A DNA stretch of 64,000 nucleotides from Pyxidicoccus parkwaysis (GCF_017301735.1 NZ_CP071090.1:5756001-5820000); one strand, 5' to 3'. Positions 8,376-17,740 are shown, counted from the first letter of the stretch. Program-made: numbers and translations. Notes: a model not told the origin generated them from the sequence alone.

Positions 8376-9134
8376 CTAGAAGCGGTGCGCCACGTAGTTG
8401 AGGTGGCGACCGGTGCGCCCCGCGTCGCGCCGGTGGGAGAAGAAGCGCTCGGGCTCACATGCGGTACAGGCTGGTAGCACGTCCACATGTCCGGGCTTCA
8501 GTCCCGCGCGCAGCAGCGTCAGCCGCACCGCGCGTGACAAATCCAGCTTCACGGCGCCGCCGGAGGACTCCACCACCTCCGCGCCGAAGCGGCCGGTGAA
8601 GCGCTGGCCCAGCTCGCCGGACACCTCGTAGCAGCAGCGCTGGATGCAGGGCCCCACCGCCGCGAGCAGCCGCTCCGGCCGCGCACCCTTCGCCACCAGC
8701 ACCTCCACCGCCCGCGCGCTGATGTCCGCGTCCGTGCCCCGCCACCCGGAGTGCACCGCCGCCACGCGCCGTCCGTCCGGGTCCACCAGCAGCACGGGCA
8801 CGCAGTCCGCCGTGCCCACGGCCACCCAGGCGCCCGCGGCCTCCGTCCACAGCGCGTCCGCCTCGCCCTCCACGGGCTTGAGCTCCTCCCCTTCCCCGCC
8901 CCGCGACTCCAGCACCCTGTCACCGTGCACCTGCGACACGCGGCCCAGCGCGCCCAGCGGCGCCCCGGCGGCGGCGGCCAGCCGGCGGAGGTTCTCCAGC
9001 ACGTTCTCCCGCGTGTCACCGGTGGAGAAGCCCAGGTTGAGCGACGCGTACGGCCCGTCCGAGACGCCTCCCGCGCGGGTGGCGAAACCGTGAGGGACAG
9101 GCAGCAGCGTGGACGTCAGGAACGCGGTCGACAT
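8376..9134 (-). CDS. pgeF: Purine nucleoside phosphorylase / laccase-domain protein (YfiH family)
   Basis: A 252-residue YfiH (Cu-oxidase_4) protein. The start is ATG 9134 (MSTAFLTSTLLPVPHGFATR); the much longer open frame on this strand only reflects high GC. Conserved metal and active-site segments are present: ATRAGGVSDGPYASLNLG, VSQVHGD, GTADCVPVLL, AAVHSGWRGT and GPCIQRCCYEV. Family members act as cytoplasmic purine nucleoside phosphorylase/adenosine deaminase and have been reported to edit peptidoglycan precursors (PgeF). The C-terminal Cys-rich end (PACTACEPERFFSHRRDAGRTGR) is also typical. The gene stands alone, 73 nt upstream of the CpoB-like gene and divergent from the diguanylate cyclase. 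Confidence 0.9.
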   Translation of the reverse strand: MSTAFLTSTLLPVPHGFATRAGGVSDGPYASLNLGFSTGDTRENVLENLRRLAAAAGAPLGALGRVSQVHGDRVLESRGGEGEELKPVEGEADALWTEAAGAWVAVGTADCVPVLLVDPDGRRVAAVHSGWRGTDADISARAVEVLVAKGARPERLLAAVGPCIQRCCYEVSGELGQRFTGRFGAEVVESSGGAVKLDLSRAVRLTLLRAGLKPGHVDVLPACTACEPERFFSHRRDAGRTGRHLNYVAHRF

Positions 9135-9225
9135 GGGACTCCCGGAAACTCCGGCGACGTGCCGCTGACGAGTCGCGGCATCAAAGCAACACCAACGAAA
9201 CAGGAAAATTCTGATGCGAGTACGT

Positions 9226-9254
9226 TTGACAGTCCGCGTCAGCCAATTGACAAT
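9226..9254 (+). promoter_or_regulatory. Possible sigma-70-type promoter of the diguanylate cyclase gene
   Basis: TTGACA at 9226-9231 and GACAAT at 9249-9254, spaced by 17 bp, in the most AT-rich part of the divergent gap. A second TTGACA begins at 9247. The -10 matches the consensus at four of six positions only. Confidence 0.35.
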
Positions 9255-9314
9255 TCCGTAGGAACTTCGTGAAACAAGTTTAAGCCACCGCTGCGGAGAG
9301 CTGCGAAGAAGCGC

Positions 9315-11252
9315 ATGCCCCTGGGTCCCGACACTGTTGGCAGGAAGCTCCTGTGGAGCATCGCCCTGCCGGGGCTGGTGGTGGCCTTGGTGGGCATGGG
9401 CCACTTCTGGCGCGAGGCGCGGGTGGCGGTGCAGGACGCGACGCAGGTGGAGTCGCTCGCACTGGCGGAGTTCGTGGCCTCCACCTTCACGCTGCCGCAG
9501 GCGCCGGGCGCGGCGAAGGCGCACGAGGCGGTGACCGAGGTGCTGCGCTCGGACACGCGGCTGTTCCGCTCCGTGGAGGACGCGCGGGTGCTGACGCCGG
9601 ACGGCATCATCCGCTTGTCGCGCCAGCCGAACGAGGTGGGCCAGCGGCACGCGGAGGCGGAGCGACTGATGGCTCCGGGGCCGGAGGCGGCGCGCTCGGT
9701 GGGCGGGGTGACGGAGGTGGTGCGGCCGCTGGGCGGGCCCGAGTGTGGAAGCTGTCACTCCGAGGAGGACGTGCCGGGCGCGAGCGTCCTGCAGATGCGC
9801 GTGGCGGAGCCGGCGCTGCACCAGCAGCTCACGGACATGTTCCGCGGCGCGCTGGGCGCCATGGTGCTGTTCATCGTCCTGCTGGCGCTGCTCACCGCGC
9901 TGGCGCTGCACTTCAACCTCACCCGCCCGTTGCGCAGGCTGAGCGTGGCGATGGGACGCGCGGAGGCCGGCGACCTGCTGGTGCGCGCGGACGCACGCGG
10001 CACGGACGAGCTGGCGCGGCTGGGCGCGGCCTTCAACCAGATGCTGGCGCGGCTCACCGCGATGAAGGCGGAGGAAATCGACACCCACCGCGACCTGGAG
10101 GTCGTGAAGGAGAAGCTGGTCCTCAAGGAGGCGCTGGAGGTGCGCCTGCGCGAGCTGTCGCTGCTCTTCGACGTGGCGCGCTCGCTCAACGCCACGCTGG
10201 AGCTGGACGAGTTGCTGGAGGCCATCACCCGGCTGGTGGTGGAACGGCTCCAGATTCCGGACTTCTCCATCATGCTCCTCAACGTGGAAGGCCTGCTGGA
10301 GGTGAAGCACGCGTGGCCCGAGGGGCGCGGCACGGAGGGCCTCACCTTCGCGCTGGGCGAGGGAGCGTGCGGGCGCGCGGCCGAGATGCTCAAGGCGGTG
10401 TACCTGCCGGACCTCGCGGACCGCACCAGCGTCTTCGCGCGGCGCGGGCTGGTGGAGGGCGCGCTGGACACGGGGGCGCTGCTCGCGGTGCCCATGGTGC
10501 ACATGGGCACGCTGCTGGGGGTGATGAACTTCCAGCGCCCCGAGGTGGCCAGCTTCTCCGCGGAGGAAATCGAGCTGCTGACGGCGGTGGCGGACCTGGC
10601 GGCCACGGCGGTGAAGAACGCGCGGCTGCACGCGGAGACGGTGAAGCTCACCATGACGGACCCGCTCACCGGCGTGCCCAACCGGCGTCACCTCTTCCAG
10701 CGCATGGAGCTGGAGCTGGCGCGGGCGCAGCGCTTCGGCATGCCCCTGGCGCTGCTGATGGTGGACGTGGACCACTTCAAGCGGCTCAACGACGTGGCGG
10801 GCCACCGCGTGGGCGACGAGACGCTGCGCCACGTGTGCGACGTGCTCCGGGTGCGCGTGCGCAAGGTGGACACGCTGGCGCGCTACGGCGGCGAGGAGTT
10901 CGTGCTGCTCTTGCCGCAGGCCACCAAGGAGGACGCGGTGGAGGTGGCGGAGAAGCTGCGCCGCGCGGTGGCGGACAACGTGTCGCTGACCCAGCCCGGC
11001 CTGCCCGGCAGCCACGTCACCGTGTCCGTGGGCGTGGCCCACTACCCCACCGACGCCAACACGCAGGAGGAGCTGGTGGACTGCGCGGACGCGGCCCTCT
11101 ATTGCAGCAAGCGCACCGGCCGCAACCGCACCACGCCGTACGAGCCCGGCATGGAGATGCACCCCGGCCGCGAGCGCGGCCCCCACGCTCCGGCCGCCGA
11201 CGCGCCCACTGTGCCTACCAACACGACGCCGGGCGGCGTGGCCAAGGCGTAG
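9315..11252 (+). CDS. Membrane diguanylate cyclase with periplasmic haem-c motif (HAMP-GAF-GGDEF)
   Basis: A 645-residue sensor that makes cyclic di-GMP. Order: helix 1 (about 12-30), periplasmic sensor (about 31-177), helix 2 (about 178-198), HAMP (about 200-252), GAF (about 275-440, in a segment starting LSLLFDVARSLNATLELDELL) and GGDEF (about 455-615). The active site is GGEEF at 525-529. An RxxD inhibitory site (R516-D519) lies exactly five residues before it, so product inhibition is expected. The periplasmic domain ends in CGSCH (144-148), a covalent haem-c motif also seen in DUF3365/Tll0287-type sensors, implying redox, NO or O2 sensing. The gene stands alone. The family call is secure; haem binding is inferred from the motif. 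Confidence 0.93.
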   Translation: MPLGPDTVGRKLLWSIALPGLVVALVGMGHFWREARVAVQDATQVESLALAEFVASTFTLPQAPGAAKAHEAVTEVLRSDTRLFRSVEDARVLTPDGIIRLSRQPNEVGQRHAEAERLMAPGPEAARSVGGVTEVVRPLGGPECGSCHSEEDVPGASVLQMRVAEPALHQQLTDMFRGALGAMVLFIVLLALLTALALHFNLTRPLRRLSVAMGRAEAGDLLVRADARGTDELARLGAAFNQMLARLTAMKAEEIDTHRDLEVVKEKLVLKEALEVRLRELSLLFDVARSLNATLELDELLEAITRLVVERLQIPDFSIMLLNVEGLLEVKHAWPEGRGTEGLTFALGEGACGRAAEMLKAVYLPDLADRTSVFARRGLVEGALDTGALLAVPMVHMGTLLGVMNFQRPEVASFSAEEIELLTAVADLAATAVKNARLHAETVKLTMTDPLTGVPNRRHLFQRMELELARAQRFGMPLALLMVDVDHFKRLNDVAGHRVGDETLRHVCDVLRVRVRKVDTLARYGGEEFVLLLPQATKEDAVEVAEKLRRAVADNVSLTQPGLPGSHVTVSVGVAHYPTDANTQEELVDCADAALYCSKRTGRNRTTPYEPGMEMHPGRERGPHAPAADAPTVPTNTTPGGVAKA

Positions 11253-11342
11253 GCCGCGCGCTTCGCCCAGCGAAGCGAAACAGCGTGCTCGAGCTCGCGC
11301 GGTGCGCCCCTGGCCTCGAAGCCTGGAGCAACCCCGCTCCGC

Positions 11343-11936
11343 TCAGCGCACCACCAGCGTGCGCACCGTGGGCAGCATCAGCTCCGCCCACTCCTCGTAG
11401 CCCTCGTCGGACGGGTGGAAGCCGTCGTGCGAGAAGAAGTGCGGGCGCTGGGGAATCATCTCCTTGCTGGCCGAGTACAGGTCCACCAGGTGCAGCCCGT
11501 GCGCGCGCGCCACCTCCGCAATGGCCGCGTTGAAGGGCTCGATGCGGCCCTCGTAGAGGGCGCTCGGCACCAGCTTCGCCACTGGCGCCAGGGCCATGTC
11601 CGCGATGTTCACCATCACCAGCGGCGCGCCCGTCTGCTTCAGCCGGCGGGCGATGCGGTCCAGGTCCTCCTGGAACTCCTCCACAGAAGTGCCGCGCCAG
11701 ATGTCGTTGGTGCCCACGCCCAGCGACACCAGCGTGGGCTGCGTGGCCACCGCGCGCTTCACCTGACCGGTGAAGACGTCACGGACGCGGGCCCCGCTCT
11801 GCCCCAGGTTGGTGAGGCCCACCGGGAGCCCGTCCTTGCGCAGGCGCGAGGCGAGGCGCTCGGGGTAGCCCCCGCCGCGCGCCGCCCCCACTCCCACCGC
11901 CGTGCTGTCGCCGAGGGCGACGTAGCTGACGCTCAT
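11343..11936 (-). CDS. SGNH/GDSL-family hydrolase
   Basis: A 197-residue esterase/lipase-like protein with the four SGNH blocks in order: LGDSTAVGVGAARG near the start (nucleophile Ser in GDST), NLGQSGARVRDV (oxyanion Gly), GVGTNDIWRG (Asn of block III) and DGFHPSDEGYEEW near the C-terminus (Asp and His). No signal peptide is apparent, so it is probably cytoplasmic, like TesA-type enzymes without a leader. It starts 22 nt downstream of the HtrA protease gene and is probably co-transcribed with it. Substrate cannot be told; these enzymes act on acyl-esters, lysophospholipids or acetylated sugars. Confidence 0.9.
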   Translation of the reverse strand: MSVSYVALGDSTAVGVGAARGGGYPERLASRLRKDGLPVGLTNLGQSGARVRDVFTGQVKRAVATQPTLVSLGVGTNDIWRGTSVEEFQEDLDRIARRLKQTGAPLVMVNIADMALAPVAKLVPSALYEGRIEPFNAAIAEVARAHGLHLVDLYSASKEMIPQRPHFFSHDGFHPSDEGYEEWAELMLPTVRTLVVR

Positions 11937-11958
11937 GCCTCCACGTGTCCCGGACGCC

Positions 11959-13455
11959 TCACGGCACCTTCAGCGCGCGCAGGGCGCGGTTGCCGCCCGA
12001 GCTCGCCACGCGCAGCAACAGCGTGCTGCCCGAGGGCGCGCTCTTGATGACCTTCGCCAATTCCTCGGCGCTGTTCACCGGCTTGTGGTTCGCCTCCACC
12101 ACCAGCATTCCGGGCTCCAGCTGCGCGCGGTCCGCGGCCGAGCCGGGCAACACGTCGGTGATGAGCGCTCCCTGGCGCTCGGTGAAGCCCGCCTGCTGCG
12201 CGGTGCGCGCATCCAGGTTCTGGAGGCTGACGCCCACACGGCGCGAGCCCTCGTTCTCGTCGCCCGCGCGCGGCTGCTTGGTGGCCACGCCCTCCAGGTC
12301 CGGCCGCGTGCCCAGCGTCACCTTCACGTCCTGCTTCTTGCCGTCGCGGTAGACGGTCAGCGTGGAGACGCTGCCCGGGCGCTTGAGCGCCACCGTGCGC
12401 GTCAGCTCGCTGCTGGAGGACACCTTGCGCCCGTCGATGGCGGTGATGACGTCGTCCGTCTTCAGCCCCGCCTTGGCCGCGGGCGAGCCCGGGTTCACCT
12501 GCGTGAGGATGGCGCCTTCGTTCACCGTCAGCTTCAGCGCGCTCGCGAGGTCCCGGTTCAGGTCCTGGATGCCCACGCCCAGCCACGCACGCGTGACGGC
12601 CCCTTCCTTCTCCAACTGCGGCAGCAGCGCATGGATGAGGTTGCTGGGCACCGCGAAGCCGATGCCCGTGCCGCCGCCGACGATGGCGGTGTTGATGCCC
12701 ACCACCTCGCCCTTCATGTTGAAGAGCGGGCCGCCGGAGTTGCCGGGGTTGATGGCCGCGTCCGTCTGGAGGAACTCGTCATAGGGGCTCGCGCCAATCT
12801 CGCGCGCCCGCGCGGAGACGATGCCGAGGCTCACGCTCGACGCGAGGCCGAACGGATTGCCGATGGCCACCACCCAGTCACCCACGCGCAGCGCGTCCGA
12901 GTCGCCCAGCTTCACCGTGGGCAGCCCGTCCACCTTCTCCTTCAGCTTCACCAGCGCCACGTCGGTGAGCGGGTCCCTGCCGAGCACGTCGCCGGAGAAC
13001 GTCCGTCCGTCATCCAGCCGCACGGTGATGGAGACCGCGTCCTCCACCACGTGGTTGTTGGTGAGGATGATGCCCTTGGGGTCGATGATGAAGCCGGAGC
13101 CCGCGCCCTGACGGAGCGGCTCGCGCTCGCGCCCGCCCCGCCCGCCGCCGAAGAAGCGGTCGAAGAACGGGTTGTCCTCCATCTCGCCCCGCCCGCCCCC
13201 ACCACCGCCCCGGGCCTGCACGTCCACGTTCACCACCGCGCCCTTCACGGACTCCACCAGCGGCGCCAGCGACGGAAGCGCCTGGGCCTCACGCGTGGCG
13301 GGCTGGAGCGGATTGTTGCCGCCCTGCGGCGCCTGCTGGGCCTGAGGAGCGGCCGCCGGCGGGGACGCCGGAGCCTGAGCGGGAGCGACACCGGGCAACG
13401 CGAGCAGGAGCGCCGCGACCAGGGCCCTCCGGGGAGCGACGGAAGAACGGTTCAT
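11959..13455 (-). CDS. HtrA/DegP-family periplasmic serine protease with two PDZ domains
   Basis: A 498-residue protein with a signal peptide (ALVAALLLALPGVAPAQA). A Pro/Ala/Gln-rich linker follows, then the trypsin-like domain. The catalytic triad is visible: H135 in TNNHVVED, D165 in DPLTDVALVKL and S240 in NPGNSGGPLF. Two PDZ domains follow, at about 305-390 (WLGVGIQDLNRDLASAL) and 410-495 (RVGVSLQNLDARTAQQAG). A Gly-rich loop (about 83-113, GGGGGGRGEMEDNPFFDRFF) precedes the core, resembling the LA loop of DegP. DegP/DegQ/MucD proteins degrade or refold damaged envelope proteins. A 100-nt gap separates it from the upstream GH57 gene, so it may have its own promoter. Confidence 0.95.
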   Translation of the reverse strand: MNRSSVAPRRALVAALLLALPGVAPAQAPASPPAAAPQAQQAPQGGNNPLQPATREAQALPSLAPLVESVKGAVVNVDVQARGGGGGGRGEMEDNPFFDRFFGGGRGGREREPLRQGAGSGFIIDPKGIILTNNHVVEDAVSITVRLDDGRTFSGDVLGRDPLTDVALVKLKEKVDGLPTVKLGDSDALRVGDWVVAIGNPFGLASSVSLGIVSARAREIGASPYDEFLQTDAAINPGNSGGPLFNMKGEVVGINTAIVGGGTGIGFAVPSNLIHALLPQLEKEGAVTRAWLGVGIQDLNRDLASALKLTVNEGAILTQVNPGSPAAKAGLKTDDVITAIDGRKVSSSSELTRTVALKRPGSVSTLTVYRDGKKQDVKVTLGTRPDLEGVATKQPRAGDENEGSRRVGVSLQNLDARTAQQAGFTERQGALITDVLPGSAADRAQLEPGMLVVEANHKPVNSAEELAKVIKSAPSGSTLLLRVASSGGNRALRALKVP

Positions 13456-13555
13456 ATGTACTCCTTGCTAAAGCGGAAATGACGCACCGCAAGCGAAAGG
13501 GGCATCCGGAGGGCGCCAGGGAGACAACCTGCCGCCCCGCTCGTTCCCGGAGCGC

Positions 13556-15145
13556 TCAGCCGGGCCGGTAGACGCGGTAGTCCAGCTCGGGAAAGAGGTT
13601 GTCGCGGCCCTCCACGTGGGTGAGCCAGCCTTCGTCGATGGTGCCCGCGCGCAGCGCGTCGTGCAGCCGCTGGAAGCGGAGGATGTGCTCGCGCGTGCGG
13701 CGCTGCGCGTACTCCACCATGGTGCCCGTCTTCATGATGAAGGCCCAGTCGGAGGACTGGGCGAGCAGCAGCTCGCGCGCGGCCTGATTGAGCGCGCGGC
13801 GCTTGAGCACCTCGGCGTCGGGGAAGTCGCGGGCCAGCTCCACCATCTGCTTCGCGCAGTGGTGCAGGTGGCGGTAGACCCAATCGTTGGCCCCGTCGAG
13901 CCACATGTTCGCGTAGCCCCCCGCGCCCCACGAGGACAGCGGCGGCGTGGCCACTTGGTTCTCCGGGTGCTCACGCAGGTCGTCCGAGGGCGTCACCAGG
14001 CTGAGGGTCTTCTGGTCGTACGCGGCCTTGCGGATGAGGCAGTCGAGGAACTGGGGCCCCTCGAACCACCAATGGCCGAAGAGCTCGGCGTCGTAGGGCG
14101 CGACGACGACGGGCTTGCGGCCTCCCAGGCGCGAGGCGAGGTACTCCACCTGCCGCTCGCGGTTGAAGAGGAAGTTGCCAGCGTGGACCGCGGCGCGCTC
14201 GCGGGCGGCATCCGGGTCATAGGGATGCTTGTCGTTCGTCTTGCCGGTGATGCGGTAGTACTTGAAGCCGGTGTTCTTGCGGTCGCCGGTGGGCTGGATG
14301 AACGGGCGGATGTAGTCGAGGTCCAGGTCCCAGCCGATGTCCCGGTAGAACTCGCGGTACGCCGGGTCGCCCGGGTAGCCGAACTCGGTGCTCCACACCT
14401 GCTGGCTGCTCTCCGGGTCTCTCGCGTACGCGGCCACGCCCGTCTCGGTGAAGATGGGCGCGTAGGGGCCGTGCAGCGGACGCGGTGTGGCATCCGTGAG
14501 GCCGTGCGTGTCCACGAAGAAGAAGCGGATGCGCTCGTTGGCGAGCACGCGCTCCAGGCCGGGGTAGTAGCCGCACTCGGCGAGCCAGATGCCTGCCGGG
14601 TCTCTCCCGAAGTTCTGGCGGTAGTGATTGGCGGCCACCGTCACCTGCGCGCGCACGGCCTCGGGGACCTGCTGCATGAGGGGCAGGAAGCCGTGCGTGG
14701 CGTTGCAGGTGATGATGTCCAGGTAGCCCGCATCCTGGAGACGGCGGAAGGCGGGGACGAGGTCTCGCTTGTAGCGGTCGTTGAAGGCGCGGCGGAGCGA
14801 CTCGAAGTGGTCGCGGTGGAAGCGCGCGAGCCGGCCGAAGGTGGCGTCGTTCCGGGTGCGGTGGACTTCCCGGTCACCGAGCTCACAGAGCAGGTCGAGC
14901 CGGCGTGCGTAGCGCGACACCAGGAGCTCGTCGCGAAGCATGGCGACGAGCGTGGGGGACAGCGTCAGGGTGATGCGGAAGGGGACGCCGTCCTCGGCGA
15001 GCTTGTCGAAGACGAGGAGCAGCGGGAGGTAGGTCTCGGAGATGGCCTCGTAGAGCCAGTCCTCCTCGAGGAAGTCCTCGTGCTCCGGGTGTCGGACGAA
15101 GGGAAGATGCGCGTGGAGGACCAGCGCGAGAGAGCCCAGGCTCAT
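13556..15145 (-). CDS. GH57 1,4-alpha-glucan branching enzyme (DUF1957-type)
   Basis: A 529-residue GH57 enzyme, the length usual for bacterial and archaeal GH57 branching enzymes. Family motifs are in order: HAHLPFVRHPE at the start, a central block, the nucleophile E190 in WLAECGYYPG, and the acid/base D352 in APYDAELFGHWWFEG. A C-terminal helical domain contains WGAGGYANMWLDGANDWVYRHL. It introduces alpha-1,6 branches into glycogen or a related glucan in the cytoplasm. The gene begins 25 nt after the DUF4912 repeat protein, an association seen in other bacteria. Myxobacteria accumulate glycogen before sporulation. An alpha-amylase-like hydrolase is possible but less likely given length and C-terminal domain. 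Confidence 0.9.
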   Translation of the reverse strand: MSLGSLALVLHAHLPFVRHPEHEDFLEEDWLYEAISETYLPLLLVFDKLAEDGVPFRITLTLSPTLVAMLRDELLVSRYARRLDLLCELGDREVHRTRNDATFGRLARFHRDHFESLRRAFNDRYKRDLVPAFRRLQDAGYLDIITCNATHGFLPLMQQVPEAVRAQVTVAANHYRQNFGRDPAGIWLAECGYYPGLERVLANERIRFFFVDTHGLTDATPRPLHGPYAPIFTETGVAAYARDPESSQQVWSTEFGYPGDPAYREFYRDIGWDLDLDYIRPFIQPTGDRKNTGFKYYRITGKTNDKHPYDPDAARERAAVHAGNFLFNRERQVEYLASRLGGRKPVVVAPYDAELFGHWWFEGPQFLDCLIRKAAYDQKTLSLVTPSDDLREHPENQVATPPLSSWGAGGYANMWLDGANDWVYRHLHHCAKQMVELARDFPDAEVLKRRALNQAARELLLAQSSDWAFIMKTGTMVEYAQRRTREHILRFQRLHDALRAGTIDEGWLTHVEGRDNLFPELDYRVYRPG

Positions 15146-15170
15146 AAGCGTTCAGGGTTTCCGTGCGGGT

Positions 15171-17609
15171 TCACGAGCGGCCGCGGCCCGAGGGCGGCTT
15201 GCCGGGGAGAGCCTCCTCCGGCGAACCGGGAGGACGCTGCGCGGATTCGGTGATGCGCGGCTCCGATGCACCGGAAGGCCGGGCGACGAATTCCTGGTGG
15301 CGCTCATCGGAAGCGCCCGGCGTGCGCGGCGGAGACTCCAGGTAGCGCTGGTCCGATGCGCCCGGAACACGCCCTGCTGAATCCAGGTAGCGCTGGTCCG
15401 AAGCGCCCGGGGCACGCGGCGGAGACTCCAGGTAGCGCATGTCAGAGGCACCCGCGACGCGGCCCGGTGACTCCAGGTAGCGCATGTCCGAAGCACCCGG
15501 AGCACGCGGCGGAGACTCCAGATAACGCATGTCCGAAGCACCGGGCGCTCTTCCCGGTGACTCCAGGTACTGCATGTCCGAAGCCCCCGGCGCGCGCGGT
15601 GGCGACTCCAGGTAACGCATGTCGGAAGCCCCGGGCGCACGACTCGGCGACTCCAGGTAGCGCATGTCCGAAGCACCACCCGCACGGCCCGGAGACTCCA
15701 GGTAGCGCATGTCCGAAGCACCACCCGCACGGCCCGGAGACTCCAGGTAGCGCATGTCCGAAGCACCACCCGCACGGCCCTGCGACTCCAAGTAGCGCAT
15801 GTCCGAAGCACCGCCCGCACGCCCCGTTGAATCCAGGTAGCGCATGTCCGACGCACCCGGCGCGCGGCCCATGTCGAAGTACTGATGCGGCGACCGCGCA
15901 CCACCACCGGTCGGCTGGGAGCCTCCCTGCAAGTAGCGCTGGTCCGAGGCACCGGGCGCACGTCCCGGAGACTCCACGTAGCGCATGTCCGACGCACCCG
16001 GCGCACGCCCCACGTCGAAGTACTGACGCTCGCGCTGCTGCGCCCCACCCTCCGCATACCGCTGGTCCGACGCTCCCGGAGCCCGCCCCAGCGACTCCAC
16101 GTAGCGCATGTCCGACGCACCCGGCACCCGCTCCCGCGCTTCCATGTAGCGCTGGTCCGATGCCCCCGGCGCGCGCGGCGGCCCTTCGAGGTGCGACTCC
16201 TCCTGCGCAGCCTGAGAGGGCGCGATGCGCTCACGCCGCGTCTCGGGAATGTCCTGCATGCCCGCGCTGCCCGGCAGATTCACTCGGCGCCAGGTGATGT
16301 ACTCACGCTCCTCGAGCTCCGGCGTCCGGGCACGCACCGGCGGAACCATCTCGGGCAGCGGCTGCGGCTCCGGCATGCGCGGCTGCACGCGGAGGAAGCG
16401 AATCGACGTGTCCGTGGACGTGCCGCTTGGAGGCAACGCAACCCGATTGCTGGAGTGACCGATACGGCGACTGCGTCCATCCTTCCCGACGAAGTGCGCC
16501 TCCACGCGGTAGTGCCGGCCCGGCTCCAGCCCGTGGATGTAGAAGCCACGCGTCTCGAGCACGCAGTCCAGCTCACGCGCCATCTTCTCGCCGTCGAACA
16601 CCCGCAACACGGCGCGCGGAGAATCCAACCCATGCAGCGCCTTCTGGCGCGCGGCTTCGCTGAAGTCCCAGGAGACGAAGAGCGTCTGCGGGTCCCTCGG
16701 CAGCAACAGGGTGCTGTCGTCCTCGTAGCCCGTGCGCAGCTCCCCCAACCGCTCGTCGTATTCCGGCGGCGCTTCTGGCGCAGGCGGATGCGCCATGTCC
16801 ACCAGGTGGTGGCGGCGTGCCTCATCCGGGCCCACGACGCGCGCGACGAAGAAGCCTTCCACCACCGGCTCCGCGTCGTGCTGCACGGGCGGCGGCGGTG
16901 GAGGCGCGACCGCGACAGGGACCTCGGCGGGAGGTGGCGGAGCCGATGCGCTGGCCTCCGACTCACCGGACACCACGGCCTCGGGCGAAGCCGTGGGCGT
17001 CGCGGGCTCACGCGGAGGGCGAGGCTTCGGCGGGAAGTTCACCACGTGCGCGGGGCGAGCAGGCGGAGCAGCCCCCGGCTTCTCAGACGCCCGCTTGGCC
17101 GCCACCCGCTTGGGCGCGGACACGCGTCCCTGGCCCAGCTTCTCCGCGGGCTTCGCCTTCGCGGGAACGGCCTTCTCCTCAGCAGCCACCTTCCGCCCGC
17201 GCGTGGAGACGGAGACGACGGGCCCGCTCGGCTCCCGGGCGGCCGGCTTCGACTCGCGGCGAGTCGACGGCCTGGCCTCTTTCGACTCCTTCACACTCCT
17301 GGACGGAGTGGCCTTCGACTCCCGGGCCGTCTTCTCCTTGCCCCCGGGCGTCTTGGACTCCTTCGCCTCACGGGACGCGGCACCGCGCTCCGAGCCCTTC
17401 GCGGCCGGAGCCTTGGTCGGGGCCTTCTTACTGGAATCTTTGCGCGCCACGGTGATGCCCGCCAGGCGAGCGAGCTTCGCCAGCGCGGGGACGTACGCGG
17501 CGAGCGCGGCGATGAGCTCCTCCTTCTTCAGCTTGCTGTAACCGCTCCCCAGGTGCTTCTGGGCCAGCTCCCTGAGCCGGCTGACGGTTACACTCTTGAG
17601 GTCGTCCAT
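15171..17609 (-). CDS. Rho-N/DUF4912 protein with about 19 tandem 15-residue repeats
   Basis: About 812 residues. The start is ATG 17609; a TTG two codons upstream is possible. The N-terminus (MDDLKSVTVSRLRELAQKHL) resembles a Rho N-terminal/SAP-like helical domain. A long Lys/Ala/Ser/Pro-rich linker covers about 60-235, and a DUF4912 domain about 245-410 (LPRDPQTLFVSWDFSE, GLEPGRHYRVEAHFVG). From about residue 470 to the end run about 19 copies of a 15-residue unit, consensus GRAPGASDMRYLESP, twice broken by QYFD-type inserts. DUF4912 has no fixed biochemical role but often sits with GH57 enzymes, as here, and its fold looks carbohydrate- or protein-binding. The repeats suggest a multivalent scaffold or phase-separating tail; that is inference. 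Confidence 0.8.
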   Translation of the reverse strand: MDDLKSVTVSRLRELAQKHLGSGYSKLKKEELIAALAAYVPALAKLARLAGITVARKDSSKKAPTKAPAAKGSERGAASREAKESKTPGGKEKTARESKATPSRSVKESKEARPSTRRESKPAAREPSGPVVSVSTRGRKVAAEEKAVPAKAKPAEKLGQGRVSAPKRVAAKRASEKPGAAPPARPAHVVNFPPKPRPPREPATPTASPEAVVSGESEASASAPPPPAEVPVAVAPPPPPPVQHDAEPVVEGFFVARVVGPDEARRHHLVDMAHPPAPEAPPEYDERLGELRTGYEDDSTLLLPRDPQTLFVSWDFSEAARQKALHGLDSPRAVLRVFDGEKMARELDCVLETRGFYIHGLEPGRHYRVEAHFVGKDGRSRRIGHSSNRVALPPSGTSTDTSIRFLRVQPRMPEPQPLPEMVPPVRARTPELEEREYITWRRVNLPGSAGMQDIPETRRERIAPSQAAQEESHLEGPPRAPGASDQRYMEARERVPGASDMRYVESLGRAPGASDQRYAEGGAQQRERQYFDVGRAPGASDMRYVESPGRAPGASDQRYLQGGSQPTGGGARSPHQYFDMGRAPGASDMRYLDSTGRAGGASDMRYLESQGRAGGASDMRYLESPGRAGGASDMRYLESPGRAGGASDMRYLESPSRAPGASDMRYLESPPRAPGASDMQYLESPGRAPGASDMRYLESPPRAPGASDMRYLESPGRVAGASDMRYLESPPRAPGASDQRYLDSAGRVPGASDQRYLESPPRTPGASDERHQEFVARPSGASEPRITESAQRPPGSPEEALPGKPPSGRGRS
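15270..16180 (-). repeat. 45-bp tandem repeat tract coding GASD[M/Q]RY units
   Basis: About 19 in-frame copies of a 45-bp unit. Those at about 15645-15800 are nearly identical at DNA level (shared core CGCATGTCCGAAGCACCACC), pointing to recent expansion or homogenisation; the outer copies are diverged. The protein core GASDxRY is invariant while the flanks vary, so selection acts on the core. Confidence 0.9.
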
Positions 17610-17740
17610 AGGCAAGGTTGGCCTTTAGGTCGCTGGCCGAGGAGGGTCAACGTGCCAGCATTTCATGTGTTCTTCGCCCGACCCCCCTCCCCTGCATCGC
17701 CCGATGACACCCAGGATGGGGCCAAGTATCCTGCCCACGC

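Noticed and set aside
9135..11186. Minus-strand upstream extension of the YfiH frame
   Set aside because: It runs antisense through the diguanylate cyclase; the real pgeF start is at 9134.
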